DNA of 42,908 bases from an uncultured Nocardiaceae bacterium. GTDB taxonomy: Bacteria; Actinomycetota; Actinomycetes; Mycobacteriales; Mycobacteriaceae. Both the position numbers and the translations under genes were made by a program. Each line of letters begins with the position of its first letter. Position 1 is the stretch's first letter. Location of the stretch: contig CAKZIX010000136.1 of NCBI GenBank assembly GCA_936936565.1, forward strand, positions 1 to 42,908, given 5' to 3'. The notes under the pieces were generated by a model, which saw only the letters and a list, made by a program, of their open reading frames with translations, was not told the origin of the DNA and did no database searches. This document shows, one piece after another, positions 7,641 to 14,875 of this stretch.

Positions 7641-9029
7641 TCAGACCTTGTGCGGCTCGCTGGCGCGCAACATGTCTTCCCGCTCCACAACCTTGACGCG
7701 TTCGCGGCCCTCGGGCTCGCCGAGGGACCGTTCGTGGGCGTCGAGGCGGTACCAGCCGTCCCAGGTGGTGAACGGGATGCCCTTGCCCTCGAGGAATGCG
7801 ATCACCGCGTCCTCGCCGGGCTCGGCGGCGACGAGATCGGTACAGTCGTCGAGCAGGCAGGCCACGGTTTCGTTGGCGTCGCCCTTGGTGTGCCCGATGA
7901 GCCCGACCGGGCCGCGCTTGATCCAGCCGGTCACGTAGGTGCGCGGGATGTGGTTGCCGTCGGCGTCCAGCACCCGGCCGGCCTCGTTGGGCACGGTGCC
8001 GGCCTGGTCGTCGAAGGGCAGCTGCGGGATGTTCTCCGACAGGTAGCCGACGGCGCGGTACACCGACTGCACCTCCCAGTCGGTGTGCTTGCCGGTGCCC
8101 TTGACGTTGCCGGTGCCGTCGAGTTCGGTGCGTTCGGTACGCAGCCCGACGACCTTGCCGTCCGCGCCGAGGATTTCGGTGGGGGATTCGAAGAAGTGCA
8201 GGAACAGCTTGTGCGGGCGGTCGCCGGGGTCGCGGATCGCCCAGTCCTGCAGCGTGTTGGCCACCATGTCGATGATCTTGGAGTTGCGGCGCGCCGCCTC
8301 GGAGGCCTCGTCGTAGTCGATGTCCTCGGGGTCGACGATCACCTCGATCGTCGGCGAGTGGTCCAGTTCGCGCAGTTCCAGCGGAGTGAACTTGGCCTGC
8401 GCGGGACCGCGGCGCCCGAACACGTGCACCTCGACGGCCTGGTTCTGCTTGAGGCCCTCGTAGACGTTCGGCGGGATCTCGGTGGGCAGCAGTTCGTCGC
8501 CGGTCTTGGCGAGCACGCGCGCCACGTCCAAGGCCACGTTGCCGACGCCGAGTACGGCCACCTTCTGCGCCGTCAGGTCCCAGGTACGCGGCACGTCGGG
8601 GTGCCCGTCGTACCAGGAGACGAAGTCCGCGGCGCCGAAGCTGCCGTCCAGATCGATGCCGGGGATGTTCAGGGCGCGGTCGGCGTTGGCGCCGGTGGAG
8701 AAGATGACCGCGTCGTAGAAGCGGCGCAGGTCGTCCAGGGTGATGTCGGAGCCGTAATCGATGTTGCCCAGCAGCCGCACGTGCTCCTTGTCGAGCACCT
8801 TGTGCAGCGCGGTGACGATGCCCTTGATGCGCGGATGGTCCGGCGCCACGCCGTAGCGGATCAGCCCGAACGGCGCAGGCATCCGTTCGAAGAGGTCGAT
8901 GCTGACCTGCGCCTCGGACTTCATCAGGGCGTCGGCGGCGTAGATGCCGGCCGGGCCGGCACCGACGATCGCGACGCGGAGAGGGCGGGCCTGGGTGGGA
9001 GCCGGCACCTCGTGGGTCTGCTCGCTCAT
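7641..9029 (-). CDS. Ferredoxin/adrenodoxin-type NADP+ reductase (FprA-like)
   Basis: 462 residues from ATG 9029; GTG 9044, five codons upstream, is an alternative start. It transfers electrons from NADPH through FAD to a ferredoxin, which commonly feeds cytochromes P450 or iron-sulfur assembly. Visible motifs are the FAD fold VAIVGAGPAG (19-28), the family block RYGVAPDHPRIK, the NADPH fold VLGVGNVALDVAR near 165, GRRGPAQAKFTPLEL, and the C-terminal GWIKRGPVGLIG. Length is close to M. tuberculosis FprA (456), but the sequence seems distinct from both FprA and FprB as I recall them, and it lacks the N-terminal ferredoxin domain of FprB, so no symbol is assigned. An IdeR-like site upstream suggests iron control. 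Confidence 0.9.
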   Translation of the reverse strand: MSEQTHEVPAPTQARPLRVAIVGAGPAGIYAADALMKSEAQVSIDLFERMPAPFGLIRYGVAPDHPRIKGIVTALHKVLDKEHVRLLGNIDYGSDITLDDLRRFYDAVIFSTGANADRALNIPGIDLDGSFGAADFVSWYDGHPDVPRTWDLTAQKVAVLGVGNVALDVARVLAKTGDELLPTEIPPNVYEGLKQNQAVEVHVFGRRGPAQAKFTPLELRELDHSPTIEVIVDPEDIDYDEASEAARRNSKIIDMVANTLQDWAIRDPGDRPHKLFLHFFESPTEILGADGKVVGLRTERTELDGTGNVKGTGKHTDWEVQSVYRAVGYLSENIPQLPFDDQAGTVPNEAGRVLDADGNHIPRTYVTGWIKRGPVGLIGHTKGDANETVACLLDDCTDLVAAEPGEDAVIAFLEGKGIPFTTWDGWYRLDAHERSLGEPEGRERVKVVEREDMLRASEPHKV

Positions 9030-9077
9030 GGTCGACACGTGCACCTTTACATTCGTCGAGAACTCGAACTGGCAGCT

Positions 9078-9096
9078 TAAAGTAAGCTCGACCTAA
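9078..9096 (-). promoter_or_regulatory. Candidate IdeR/DtxR iron box
   Basis: Read on the minus strand the 19 bases are TTAGGTCGAGCTTACTTTA. This matches the actinobacterial iron-box consensus TTAGGTTAGGCTAACCTAA at 13 of 19 positions, with a perfect TTAGGT left half. It overlaps a possible -10 (TACTTT, 9079-9084) and sits between the divergent reductase gene and the small membrane protein gene. The right half is weak. Confidence 0.35.
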
Positions 9097-9154
9097 CAAG
9101 TCAATGGGTCGCTCTGCTCGAAGTCCCCATCCTATCGTGCGGCACAATCTGGCT

Positions 9155-9574
9155 ATGACCGACAACAGCGGCGCCGGGGAGTCCACCGAACCTCGGTACC
9201 CGTGGCTGCCTTTCGCCGCGGCGCTCGGCGTGGTGCTGGTGCTGGTGATCGGGGTCTTCGTCGCGAACGCGCTGTCGCCCGCGGAGGAGAACACCACCGA
9301 CGGCGACCGGGTCCGCGCCACCGTCGAGGCCTACCTGAAGGCCCGCAACGACAACGCGAATCCGCCTCGCGCCCAAGGATGTTCGGCGTCGGAGTCGATG
9401 CGGGCGTTCGTCGAATCCAGCCGGGGCCGCAAGCTCGAATACGGGCGTGTGGACGAACCGTCCGTCGACGGCGACAAGGCCACGGCCACCGTCGTGGTGA
9501 AGGTCGACGGGGCCGAACAGTCGGCGGTGTGGGACTTCCGGCGCGAATCCGGCAAGTTCCTCACCTGCTACTGA
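9155..9574 (+). CDS. Small single-pass membrane protein with extracellular NTF2-like domain
   Basis: 139 residues from ATG 9155. A short charged N terminus is followed by one membrane segment (about 18-40, LPFAAALGVVLVLVIGVFVA). An outer domain of about 95 residues then begins with an amphipathic helix (DRVRATVEAYLKARND) and continues with beta strands; this matches the helix-then-sheet plan of DUF4878/lumazine-binding-like proteins common on mycobacterial surfaces. Cys76 and Cys138 in the outer domain could form a disulfide. No function is known. It is divergent from the reductase and sits just upstream of the SAM-IV riboswitch promoter. Confidence 0.75.
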   Translation: MTDNSGAGESTEPRYPWLPFAAALGVVLVLVIGVFVANALSPAEENTTDGDRVRATVEAYLKARNDNANPPRAQGCSASESMRAFVESSRGRKLEYGRVDEPSVDGDKATATVVVKVDGAEQSAVWDFRRESGKFLTCY

Positions 9575-9600
9575 CCGGTGTTGCCCATCTCACGCGCGAT

Positions 9601-9630
9601 TTGACAGCGTCCGAATCGTCACGGTAAATC
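9601..9630 (+). promoter_or_regulatory. Predicted promoter of the SAM-IV riboswitch - rhodanese - metZ transcript
   Basis: TTGACA (9601-9606) is a perfect -35. A weak -10 (TAAATC, 9625-9630) follows 18 bases later. Predicted transcription would begin close to 9637-9641, exactly where the conserved riboswitch begins, which supports the assignment. Confidence 0.5.
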
Positions 9631-9640
9631 TCGATTGCAA

Positions 9641-9789
9641 GGTCATGAGTGCCAGCGTTCAGCCCCGGCTAGCTGGTCGGCAACCCTCCTGCCCGCAGCG
9701 GCCCGCGCGGTCGTTTCGACAATCCACGGTGGGGTGCTCCGGGTGACGACCTGGCCGTGCGCCGATACCGGGTGCGGCAAGCGTGGATC
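9641..9789 (+). promoter_or_regulatory. SAM-IV riboswitch
   Basis: The RNA begins GGTCATGAGTGCCAGCG, continues with GCCCCGGCTAGCTGG and CGGCAACCCTCC, and closes with CCACGGTGGGGTGCTCCGGG and GGCAAGCGTGGATC. These are the conserved blocks of the actinobacterial SAM-IV class, and they closely match my memory of the Mycobacterium sp. MCS RNA. It binds S-adenosylmethionine and lowers expression of methionine genes. A GAAAGGG Shine-Dalgarno follows directly (about 9789-9795), so control may act by sequestering the ribosome site. Confidence 0.92.
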
Positions 9790-9804
9790 GAAAGGGCTCA
9801 CCAC

Positions 9805-10224
9805 ATGAGTTATGCAGGCGATATCACCCCGCAGCAGGCGTGGGATCTGCTGCGCGAACACCCCGACGCGGTACTCGTCGACTGTCGCACCGAGGCCGAA
9901 TGGGACGCCGTCGGCGTCCCCGATGTCACCGAACTCGGCAAAGAGCCGGTCTTCGTCGAGTGGAACCGAGTCGGCGGGGTGCGCAATCACACCTTCGTCG
10001 ACGACGTGAAGGCGGCGTTGTCGGCTCGCTCCGCCGGCTCCGCTCCCGTCGTGTTCCTGTGCCGCTCGGGCCAGCGCTCGGTCGGCGCCGCGGTGGCGGC
10101 CACCGCCGCCGGTCTGGCACCGGCCTACAACGTGCTCGACGGTTTCGAGGGCCCGGTCGGCCCCGACGGCCGGCGCTCCGTGTGTGGCTGGAAGGTCCTC
10201 GGACTCCCGTGGCGGCAGCGATGA
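9805..10224 (+). CDS. Rhodanese-like sulfurtransferase in the metZ operon
   Basis: 139 residues from ATG 9805, with a GAAAGGG ribosome site 9 bases upstream. It is a single rhodanese domain: TPQQAWDLL at the start, LVDCRTEAEWDAVG near residue 25, and the active-site loop LCRSGQRS with the catalytic Cys86. The cysteine carries a persulfide that can be passed to an acceptor. Its stop overlaps the metZ start (ATGA), and it is the first gene after the SAM-IV riboswitch. That placement suggests it handles sulfur for homocysteine formation; this matches the Rv0390-metZ pair of M. tuberculosis as I recall it. Direct sulfur hand-off to MetZ is inference. Confidence 0.93.
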   Translation: MSYAGDITPQQAWDLLREHPDAVLVDCRTEAEWDAVGVPDVTELGKEPVFVEWNRVGGVRNHTFVDDVKAALSARSAGSAPVVFLCRSGQRSVGAAVAATAAGLAPAYNVLDGFEGPVGPDGRRSVCGWKVLGLPWRQR

Positions 10225-11444
10225 CCAACAAGCCACAGGGCGGTGCCTTCGACAAGCCGCTGCCCGCCGGTGTCGGCCCCGCCACCACGGCCGTTCGCGG
10301 CGGGCTCATGCGGTCCGGTTTCGAGGAGACCGCGGAGGCGCTCTATCTGAGCTCCGGATTCGTCTACGAATCCGCGGGGGCCGCGGAGGCGGCGTTCACC
10401 GGCGAGGTCGACCACTTCGTCTACTCCCGCTACGGCAACCCGACGGTCGCCATGTTCGAGGAGCGCATCCGGCTGATCGACGGCGCCGAAGCCTGCTTCG
10501 CCACCGCCAGCGGCATGTCCGCGGTGTTCACCGCGCTCGGTGCGCTGCTGAAGGCCGGCGACCGGCTGGTGGCGGCGCGTTCGCTGTTCGGCTCCTGCTT
10601 CGTGGTGTGCAACGAGATTCTGCCGCGCTGGGGTGTGGAGACGGTGTTCGTCGACGGCGAGGACCTGCAGCAGTGGGAGCAGGCCCTGTCGGTGCCTACC
10701 GCCGCGGTGTTCTTCGAGACCCCGTCGAACCCGATGCAGTCGCTGGTCGATGTCCGCAAGGTCGTCGAGCTGTCGCATGCCGCGGGCGCAAAGGTGGTGC
10801 TGGACAACGTCTTTGCCACGCCGCTGCTGCAGCGCAGCTTCGAGCTGGGTGCCGACGTGGTGGTGTACTCGGGCACCAAGCACATCGACGGTCAGGGCCG
10901 CGTGCTGGGCGGCGCCATTCTCGGTGCCCAGGATTACATCGACGGCCCGGTGAAGACGCTGATGCGTCACACCGGCCCGGCGCTGAGCCCGTTCAATGCA
11001 TGGACCCTGCTCAAGGGCCTCGAGACCATGCCGCTGCGGGTGCGCGCCGCCAACGACTCGGCGCTGCGGATCGCGCAGTTCCTCGAGGCCAGCACCGCTG
11101 TCAGCTGGGTGCGCTACCCGTTCCTGGAATCGCACCCGCAGTACGAGCTCGCGAGGTCGCAGATGAGCGGCGGCGGCACCGTGGTCACCTTCGAACTGAA
11201 GGCCGACGACGGCCTCGGCAAGAAGCGTGCCTTCGAGGTGCTCGACGCGCTGCGCATCATCGACATCTCGAACAACCTCGGTGATGCGAAGACGCTGATC
11301 ACCCATCCGGCCACCACCACGCATCGCGCCATGGGGCCCGAGGGCCGCGCCGCCGTCGGCATCACCGACGCGGTGGTGCGCATTTCGGTCGGGCTCGAAG
11401 ATGTCGACGACCTGCTCGGAGATCTGGAGCAGGCGCTGCGCTGA
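10221..11444 (+). CDS. metZ: O-succinylhomoserine sulfhydrylase
   Basis: 407 residues from ATG 10221, overlapping the rhodanese stop by 4 bases. It is a PLP enzyme of the Cys/Met metabolism family that converts O-succinylhomoserine (or O-acetylhomoserine) and sulfide to homocysteine in the cytoplasm. Visible are YSRYGNPTVAMFEERI, the PLP-ring contact ATASGMSAV, ETPSNP, the DNVFATPLLQ aspartate, the Schiff-base lysine at about 220 in YSGTKHIDGQGR, and the C-terminal SLGDAKTL-like block, here NNLGDAKTLITHPATTTH. Length agrees with the family (about 400). Cystathionine gamma-synthase is the nearest alternative; the IDGQGR sequence after the lysine and the rhodanese partner favour MetZ. Confidence 0.95.
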   Translation: MTNKPQGGAFDKPLPAGVGPATTAVRGGLMRSGFEETAEALYLSSGFVYESAGAAEAAFTGEVDHFVYSRYGNPTVAMFEERIRLIDGAEACFATASGMSAVFTALGALLKAGDRLVAARSLFGSCFVVCNEILPRWGVETVFVDGEDLQQWEQALSVPTAAVFFETPSNPMQSLVDVRKVVELSHAAGAKVVLDNVFATPLLQRSFELGADVVVYSGTKHIDGQGRVLGGAILGAQDYIDGPVKTLMRHTGPALSPFNAWTLLKGLETMPLRVRAANDSALRIAQFLEASTAVSWVRYPFLESHPQYELARSQMSGGGTVVTFELKADDGLGKKRAFEVLDALRIIDISNNLGDAKTLITHPATTTHRAMGPEGRAAVGITDAVVRISVGLEDVDDLLGDLEQALR

Positions 11445-11474
11445 CCCGCGCACAGTGGCGGCGGGCCCCGTTTC

Positions 11475-11591
11475 CCGGTATTCTCGCTGATGCGGACCCG
11501 CCCCACACACGTGGATTGGCGGGTCTTGCCGTATCTCGATCCGGTAGGCTCCCCGGTGCGGACCCGCCCAACACACGTGGATTGGCGGATC
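11475..11591 (+). repeat. 66-bp imperfect tandem repeat: -10 element plus hairpin, two copies
   Basis: Two units start at 11475 and 11541. Each reads CCGGTA, then an A+T-containing TANNNT (TATTCT 11479-11484; TAGGCT 11545-11550), then 6 bases, then a 35-base block at 11491-11525 and 11557-11591 that differs at 2 of 35 positions. The block folds: GACCCGCC pairs with GGCGGGTC in copy 1, with an inner CCAC/GTGG stem. The array lies 31 bases after the metZ stop and abuts the DUF3800 stop at 11595. It could be a terminator, or a pair of promoter-hairpin units producing very short RNAs. Confidence 0.7.
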
Positions 11592-11594
11592 CGG

Positions 11595-12272
11595 TCAGAG
11601 GGCGACGGGTCCGCCGTGTACGTCCGATGACCGCAGATAGTCCGGATACCACTGCTGCGCGTGGACGTTGCCGGGGTGCGGTCGCAAGTACATGTAAGCG
11701 CTGTAGGCGACCAGATCAGCCATCTGAATCAGCTGTGAGCGTGCCGAATCGTGGAAGACCGGATCCTCGATGATCCGGCGGGTGCCCAGATCGAGCCCGC
11801 GGTGCGCATTCGAGTATGTCGAGTCGGACCCGTCGCCGTCCATCGTGATCAGCGCAAACGCGTCGTCGGCGGCCAAGTTGTGGTCCCAATGGCGAACCAG
11901 TGCGGCGTAGGTTTCGGCCTTCTCCACGTAGAATTTCTTGGCTCGCAGGTGTGTGCGCCGATAGGCCACGCCGACAGCGATGTGCGGGCAGTCACGCAGC
12001 ATGGACAGACAATCGACGGCGACCGCCCGTCCCAGCGCATCCCACTGTGGCCGAGCCATCGGTGTCGTCGAAATGTGGTGGCGGCCGTTGACGAACTTGG
12101 TGGCGTGCAGTTCTTGGCTCGGCGGCACTTGATAGTCCCGGTACAACCGTTTGCGCAGCTCGAGCAACGTCAGCGACGCGTCCCGCCAGCCCGCGGGCGT
12201 GCACTCGATCCAGCCGTAGACGATCCACCCGGTTGCCTCGGCCCCCGAGTCGTCCACGTACAGCAACCTCAC
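11595..12272 (-). CDS. DUF3800 domain protein
   Basis: 225 residues from GTG 12272, which has a TAGCCT -10 element 8 bases upstream and no clear ribosome site. DUF3800 hallmarks are the N-terminal strand LLYVDDSG with paired aspartates and the late helix QLIQMADLVAYSAYM with a conserved aspartate; the middle has ELHATKF and ITMDGDGSDS, compatible with an RNase H-like acidic site. DUF3800 proteins often occur in mobile or defence regions but have no proven activity that I know of. Base composition is lower in G+C than the neighbours (32 of 60 in the row starting 11881), consistent with acquisition by transfer. It is divergent from the Ser/Thr kinase gene. Confidence 0.85.
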   Translation of the reverse strand: MRLLYVDDSGAEATGWIVYGWIECTPAGWRDASLTLLELRKRLYRDYQVPPSQELHATKFVNGRHHISTTPMARPQWDALGRAVAVDCLSMLRDCPHIAVGVAYRRTHLRAKKFYVEKAETYAALVRHWDHNLAADDAFALITMDGDGSDSTYSNAHRGLDLGTRRIIEDPVFHDSARSQLIQMADLVAYSAYMYLRPHPGNVHAQQWYPDYLRSSDVHGGPVAL

Positions 12273-12336
12273 GCGCCGAAAGGCTACGTGGCGGCTCCGA
12301 CAGTTAGCCTGGTCGCGTTCGATCGAAAGGATCATC

Positions 12337-13956
12337 ATGCGACCGCTCGGCCCCGCCGACCCGCCGTTTCTCGGCGAGTACCGGCTGTTGGGGATCCTCG
12401 GCGCCGGTGGCATGGGCCGGGTGTACCTGGGCCGCAACGCTCGCGGCCGTACCGTCGCGGTGAAGGTGGTTCGCCCCGAGCTCGCCGACGACGACAATTT
12501 CCGCACCCGCTTCGCCCGGGAGGTCGACGCCGCGCGCCGCGTCGGCGGGCCGTACACCGCGCCCGTGCTCGACGCCGACGTCGAGGCCGATCCGCCTTGG
12601 CTGGCAACGGGTTTCGTGGCCGGCCTACCGCTCGACGACGCCGTCGCCCGGCACGGAGTGCTGCCCGAGCCTGCGCTGGCAGTGCTCGCCGGCGGGCTGG
12701 CCAAAGCGCTGCTGACGGTGCACGACGCCGGCATCGTGCACCGAGATCTCAAGCCCTCCAACGTGATTCTGGCCGTCGACGGGCCGAAGGTGATCGACTT
12801 CGGGATCGCGCGCGCCGCCGACGACAGCGCGCTCACCACGTCGGGCAACATCATCGGCTCGCCGGGCTTCATGTGTCCGGAGCAGATCAACGGCGAGCCG
12901 CTGGGTCCGGCCGGCGACGTGTTCTCGATGGGCGGGGTCCTCGTCTACGCCGCGACCGGACGGGGCCCGTTCGGGCAGGGCGACACCGTGGCGATGCTGT
13001 ACCGCGTCATGCAGCAGCCGGCGCAGCTCGACGGCGTGCCCGATTCGCTGCGCCCGCTGGTCGCGGCATGTCTGGAGAAGCGCCCACACGACCGGCCGAC
13101 CGTGCGAAACCTGGTGGCGGAGTTCGGTGATCGGCCCACGAGCGGCTGGGTGCCAGGTCCGATCCTGGAAGAGGTGAGCACACGCGCCGTCGAACTGCTG
13201 TCGCTGGAGCAGGCCGCGCCGCTCGATCCGCCGGCCGCCGCGCGCTATGGTTTCGCCGCGCCCGAGCGCCACCCGCGGGCCGACACCACAGCGGTGCGTC
13301 TCGGCGCCGCCGCCGGTTCGCCGCCTGCCGGCCCGACCTTCGGCACCGCCGCCGCCCGGTACGGCACCGGCCCCGACCCGGCGTCCGTTCGCTCGAGTCA
13401 CGATGGCGGTGATCGCGCGCCGCAGCGTGCTGACCCGGCGGCGTGGCCACAGCCGTCCGATTCCGGCAAAAGTAATGCGGTGAAACAGGACCGACGGCAG
13501 GTGCTGTTCGCGGTGGCGCTGCTGGTTGTCGCGGCGCTCGTCGCCGGCGGCTTCGTCGCGCTGTGGCAACTGCGCGACAACGGCGGCAGTCCGGGCACCA
13601 GCCCAGGCCGGCCGCCGGCCGCGCTGCCCGCCGAGTTCACGGGCACCTGGACCGGAACGGCCTCCGACGGCTTCGCGACGTTCGACATCGAGGTCACCCT
13701 CACCGGCGGCACGGTAGGGGGCAAGGTCGGCACCGCGTCGAACACCGGCCAGGCTTCCCAAACACGCTGCGCCCGCGACGAAACCCTCACCGCCGTCGAC
13801 GGTCCGCGAATCACGCTGCGTGCCACGTTGAGCGAGGGCCAAAACTGTATGGACGACGGCAGCGAATCCTCACTCGAATTGCAGCCCGACGGGTCCGCCA
13901 GATACCGCATGGACGGCCCGATCGGCGCGATCGGCGGGAAGCTCACCAAGCGGTAG
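12337..13956 (+). CDS. Receptor-type Ser/Thr protein kinase with unique outer domain
   Basis: 539 residues from ATG 12337, preceded by GAAAGGA. The cytoplasmic Hanks-type kinase (about 13-270) is complete: glycine loop GAGGMGRV (22-29), Lys43 in VAVKVV, HRDLKPSN with the catalytic Asp137, DFG Asp154, and GSPGFMCPEQ at the activation-loop end. A proline/alanine-rich linker leads to one membrane segment (about 388-410). The outer domain of about 125 residues starts FTGTWTGTASDGFATFDIEVTLTGG and is mostly beta strand; it has cysteines in QTRCARDE and GQNCMDDG that may pair. The outer domain is not PASTA or NHL-repeat and I do not recognise its ligand. The kinase belongs to the family common in actinobacteria but is not assignable to a named Pkn. 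Confidence 0.93.
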   Translation: MRPLGPADPPFLGEYRLLGILGAGGMGRVYLGRNARGRTVAVKVVRPELADDDNFRTRFAREVDAARRVGGPYTAPVLDADVEADPPWLATGFVAGLPLDDAVARHGVLPEPALAVLAGGLAKALLTVHDAGIVHRDLKPSNVILAVDGPKVIDFGIARAADDSALTTSGNIIGSPGFMCPEQINGEPLGPAGDVFSMGGVLVYAATGRGPFGQGDTVAMLYRVMQQPAQLDGVPDSLRPLVAACLEKRPHDRPTVRNLVAEFGDRPTSGWVPGPILEEVSTRAVELLSLEQAAPLDPPAAARYGFAAPERHPRADTTAVRLGAAAGSPPAGPTFGTAAARYGTGPDPASVRSSHDGGDRAPQRADPAAWPQPSDSGKSNAVKQDRRQVLFAVALLVVAALVAGGFVALWQLRDNGGSPGTSPGRPPAALPAEFTGTWTGTASDGFATFDIEVTLTGGTVGGKVGTASNTGQASQTRCARDETLTAVDGPRITLRATLSEGQNCMDDGSESSLELQPDGSARYRMDGPIGAIGGKLTKR

Positions 13957-13984
13957 ACGAATGCAGTCGTCCTTGTCGTGCACG

Positions 13985-13990
13985 TAGGAT
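13985..13990 (+). promoter_or_regulatory. Predicted -10 element (TAGGAT) for the XRE-ImmA-membrane operon
   Basis: TAGGAT ends 7 bases before ATG 13998, predicting a leaderless transcript for the three-gene operon. No Shine-Dalgarno is visible before that ATG. Confidence 0.4.
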
Positions 13991-13997
13991 CCCGGTC

Positions 13998-14411
13998 ATG
14001 AGCTCCCAGCACCTGGCGCATTTTGGCGAGGTCTTTCAGCGGCGCAGGTTGGAGTTGGGTCTCACGCAGGAGGCGGTCCAGGCGGCATCCGGGCCGTCGC
14101 CGCGTCGACAGGCGCAGATCGAACGCGGCAAAGGCCCTGCACCCTCGGTCTGGACTCTTGCCAAGATTGACAAGGCCTTGCAGTGGGTCCCGGGATCAGC
14201 TGAGCGCGTGCTTTCCGGCGGGCGTCCCGAGCCCGCTGCCGCCAGACCGGTCGCTGAGGTGGATCTCGACCGACTGGAGCAAGCGCTCGAACGGGCCGGA
14301 ATACTGAGCGTCAGAGCGCGCGGCGGGGAGAATCGCTCGGCCGACGGCTCCGCTATCGCTGCGCTGATCGATGCACTCGAGTCGCTGGCGCGCGAGCGGG
14401 AGCGAGATTGA
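13998..14411 (+). CDS. XRE-family helix-turn-helix regulator
   Basis: 137 residues from ATG 13998. A Cro/C1-type helix-turn-helix occupies about residues 8-65 (FQRRRLELGLTQEAVQ, then SPRRQAQIERGKGPAPS and TLAKIDKALQW). The C-terminal half (about 85-137) is an acidic and basic helical region (EVDLDRLEQALERAG, ALIDALESLARERERD) that may mediate dimer formation or be the cleavage substrate of the next gene's product. Its stop overlaps the TTG start of the ImmA/IrrE peptidase gene (TTGA). In known pairs (ImmR-ImmA of ICEBs1, IrrE-DdrO) the peptidase cleaves the XRE repressor to switch on a stress or mobile-element programme. Here that role is inferred from arrangement. Confidence 0.9.
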   Translation: MSSQHLAHFGEVFQRRRLELGLTQEAVQAASGPSPRRQAQIERGKGPAPSVWTLAKIDKALQWVPGSAERVLSGGRPEPAAARPVAEVDLDRLEQALERAGILSVRARGGENRSADGSAIAALIDALESLARERERD

Positions 14412-14875
14412 CCGATTACGCGGCAGCGCTGACTCGGCTTCCGGTGCTCGAGCCGTTCGACGCCGACAGATTTGTCGAGGCGGTCGCTATCCAACGGGGC
14501 CGTCCAATTCTGCTTCGCTCGTTGACTGAGCGGGTCGCCAACGGGGCCTGCGGTTTGCTCCTTCGGCGCGCCACCGATGACGTCATTTTCGTCCACGAGA
14601 CGGGAGACTCGATGCGTCGAAGCCTGATTGTTGCGCACGAGATCGCCCACCTCGTCCTCGATCACGGGCGCGACGAAGAGTTACACATCGGCATTGCGCA
14701 GTTTCTCGCGGGCGCCATCGTCGATGGGGGACCGGAAGATGTTGTGCGCGCACGAACGAACTACACCCAAGCGGAGGAACGCGACGCCGAAATTCTGGCG
14801 CGCAAGATTGTCGCCGGTCGCCGTAGGACACGCCATGGTGATCCGGTAATCGCGCGATTGTTGGAACACTTGTGA
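14408..14875 (+). CDS. ImmA/IrrE-family zinc metallopeptidase
   Basis: 155 residues from TTG 14408, whose codon overlaps the XRE stop. The zinc motif HEIAHLVLDH (77-86, HExxH) and a downstream EERDAEILARKIVA helix, which supplies the third ligand in this family, are clear. Before it stands RRSLIVAHEIAH, typical of COG2856. The product should cleave a cytoplasmic XRE repressor, most simply the one encoded just upstream. The stop overlaps the GTG of the following membrane-protein gene (GTGA), so all three are translationally coupled. TTG as a start is inferred from the overlap; a later GTG in LPVLEPF is possible but would shorten the protein. Confidence 0.92.
   Translation: MTDYAAALTRLPVLEPFDADRFVEAVAIQRGRPILLRSLTERVANGACGLLLRRATDDVIFVHETGDSMRRSLIVAHEIAHLVLDHGRDEELHIGIAQFLAGAIVDGGPEDVVRARTNYTQAEERDAEILARKIVAGRRRTRHGDPVIARLLEHL

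Noticed and set aside
9601..9804. A short protein gene within the riboswitch region
   Set aside because: The conserved RNA blocks explain the sequence, and the only in-frame starts precede the rhodanese start without a ribosome site.
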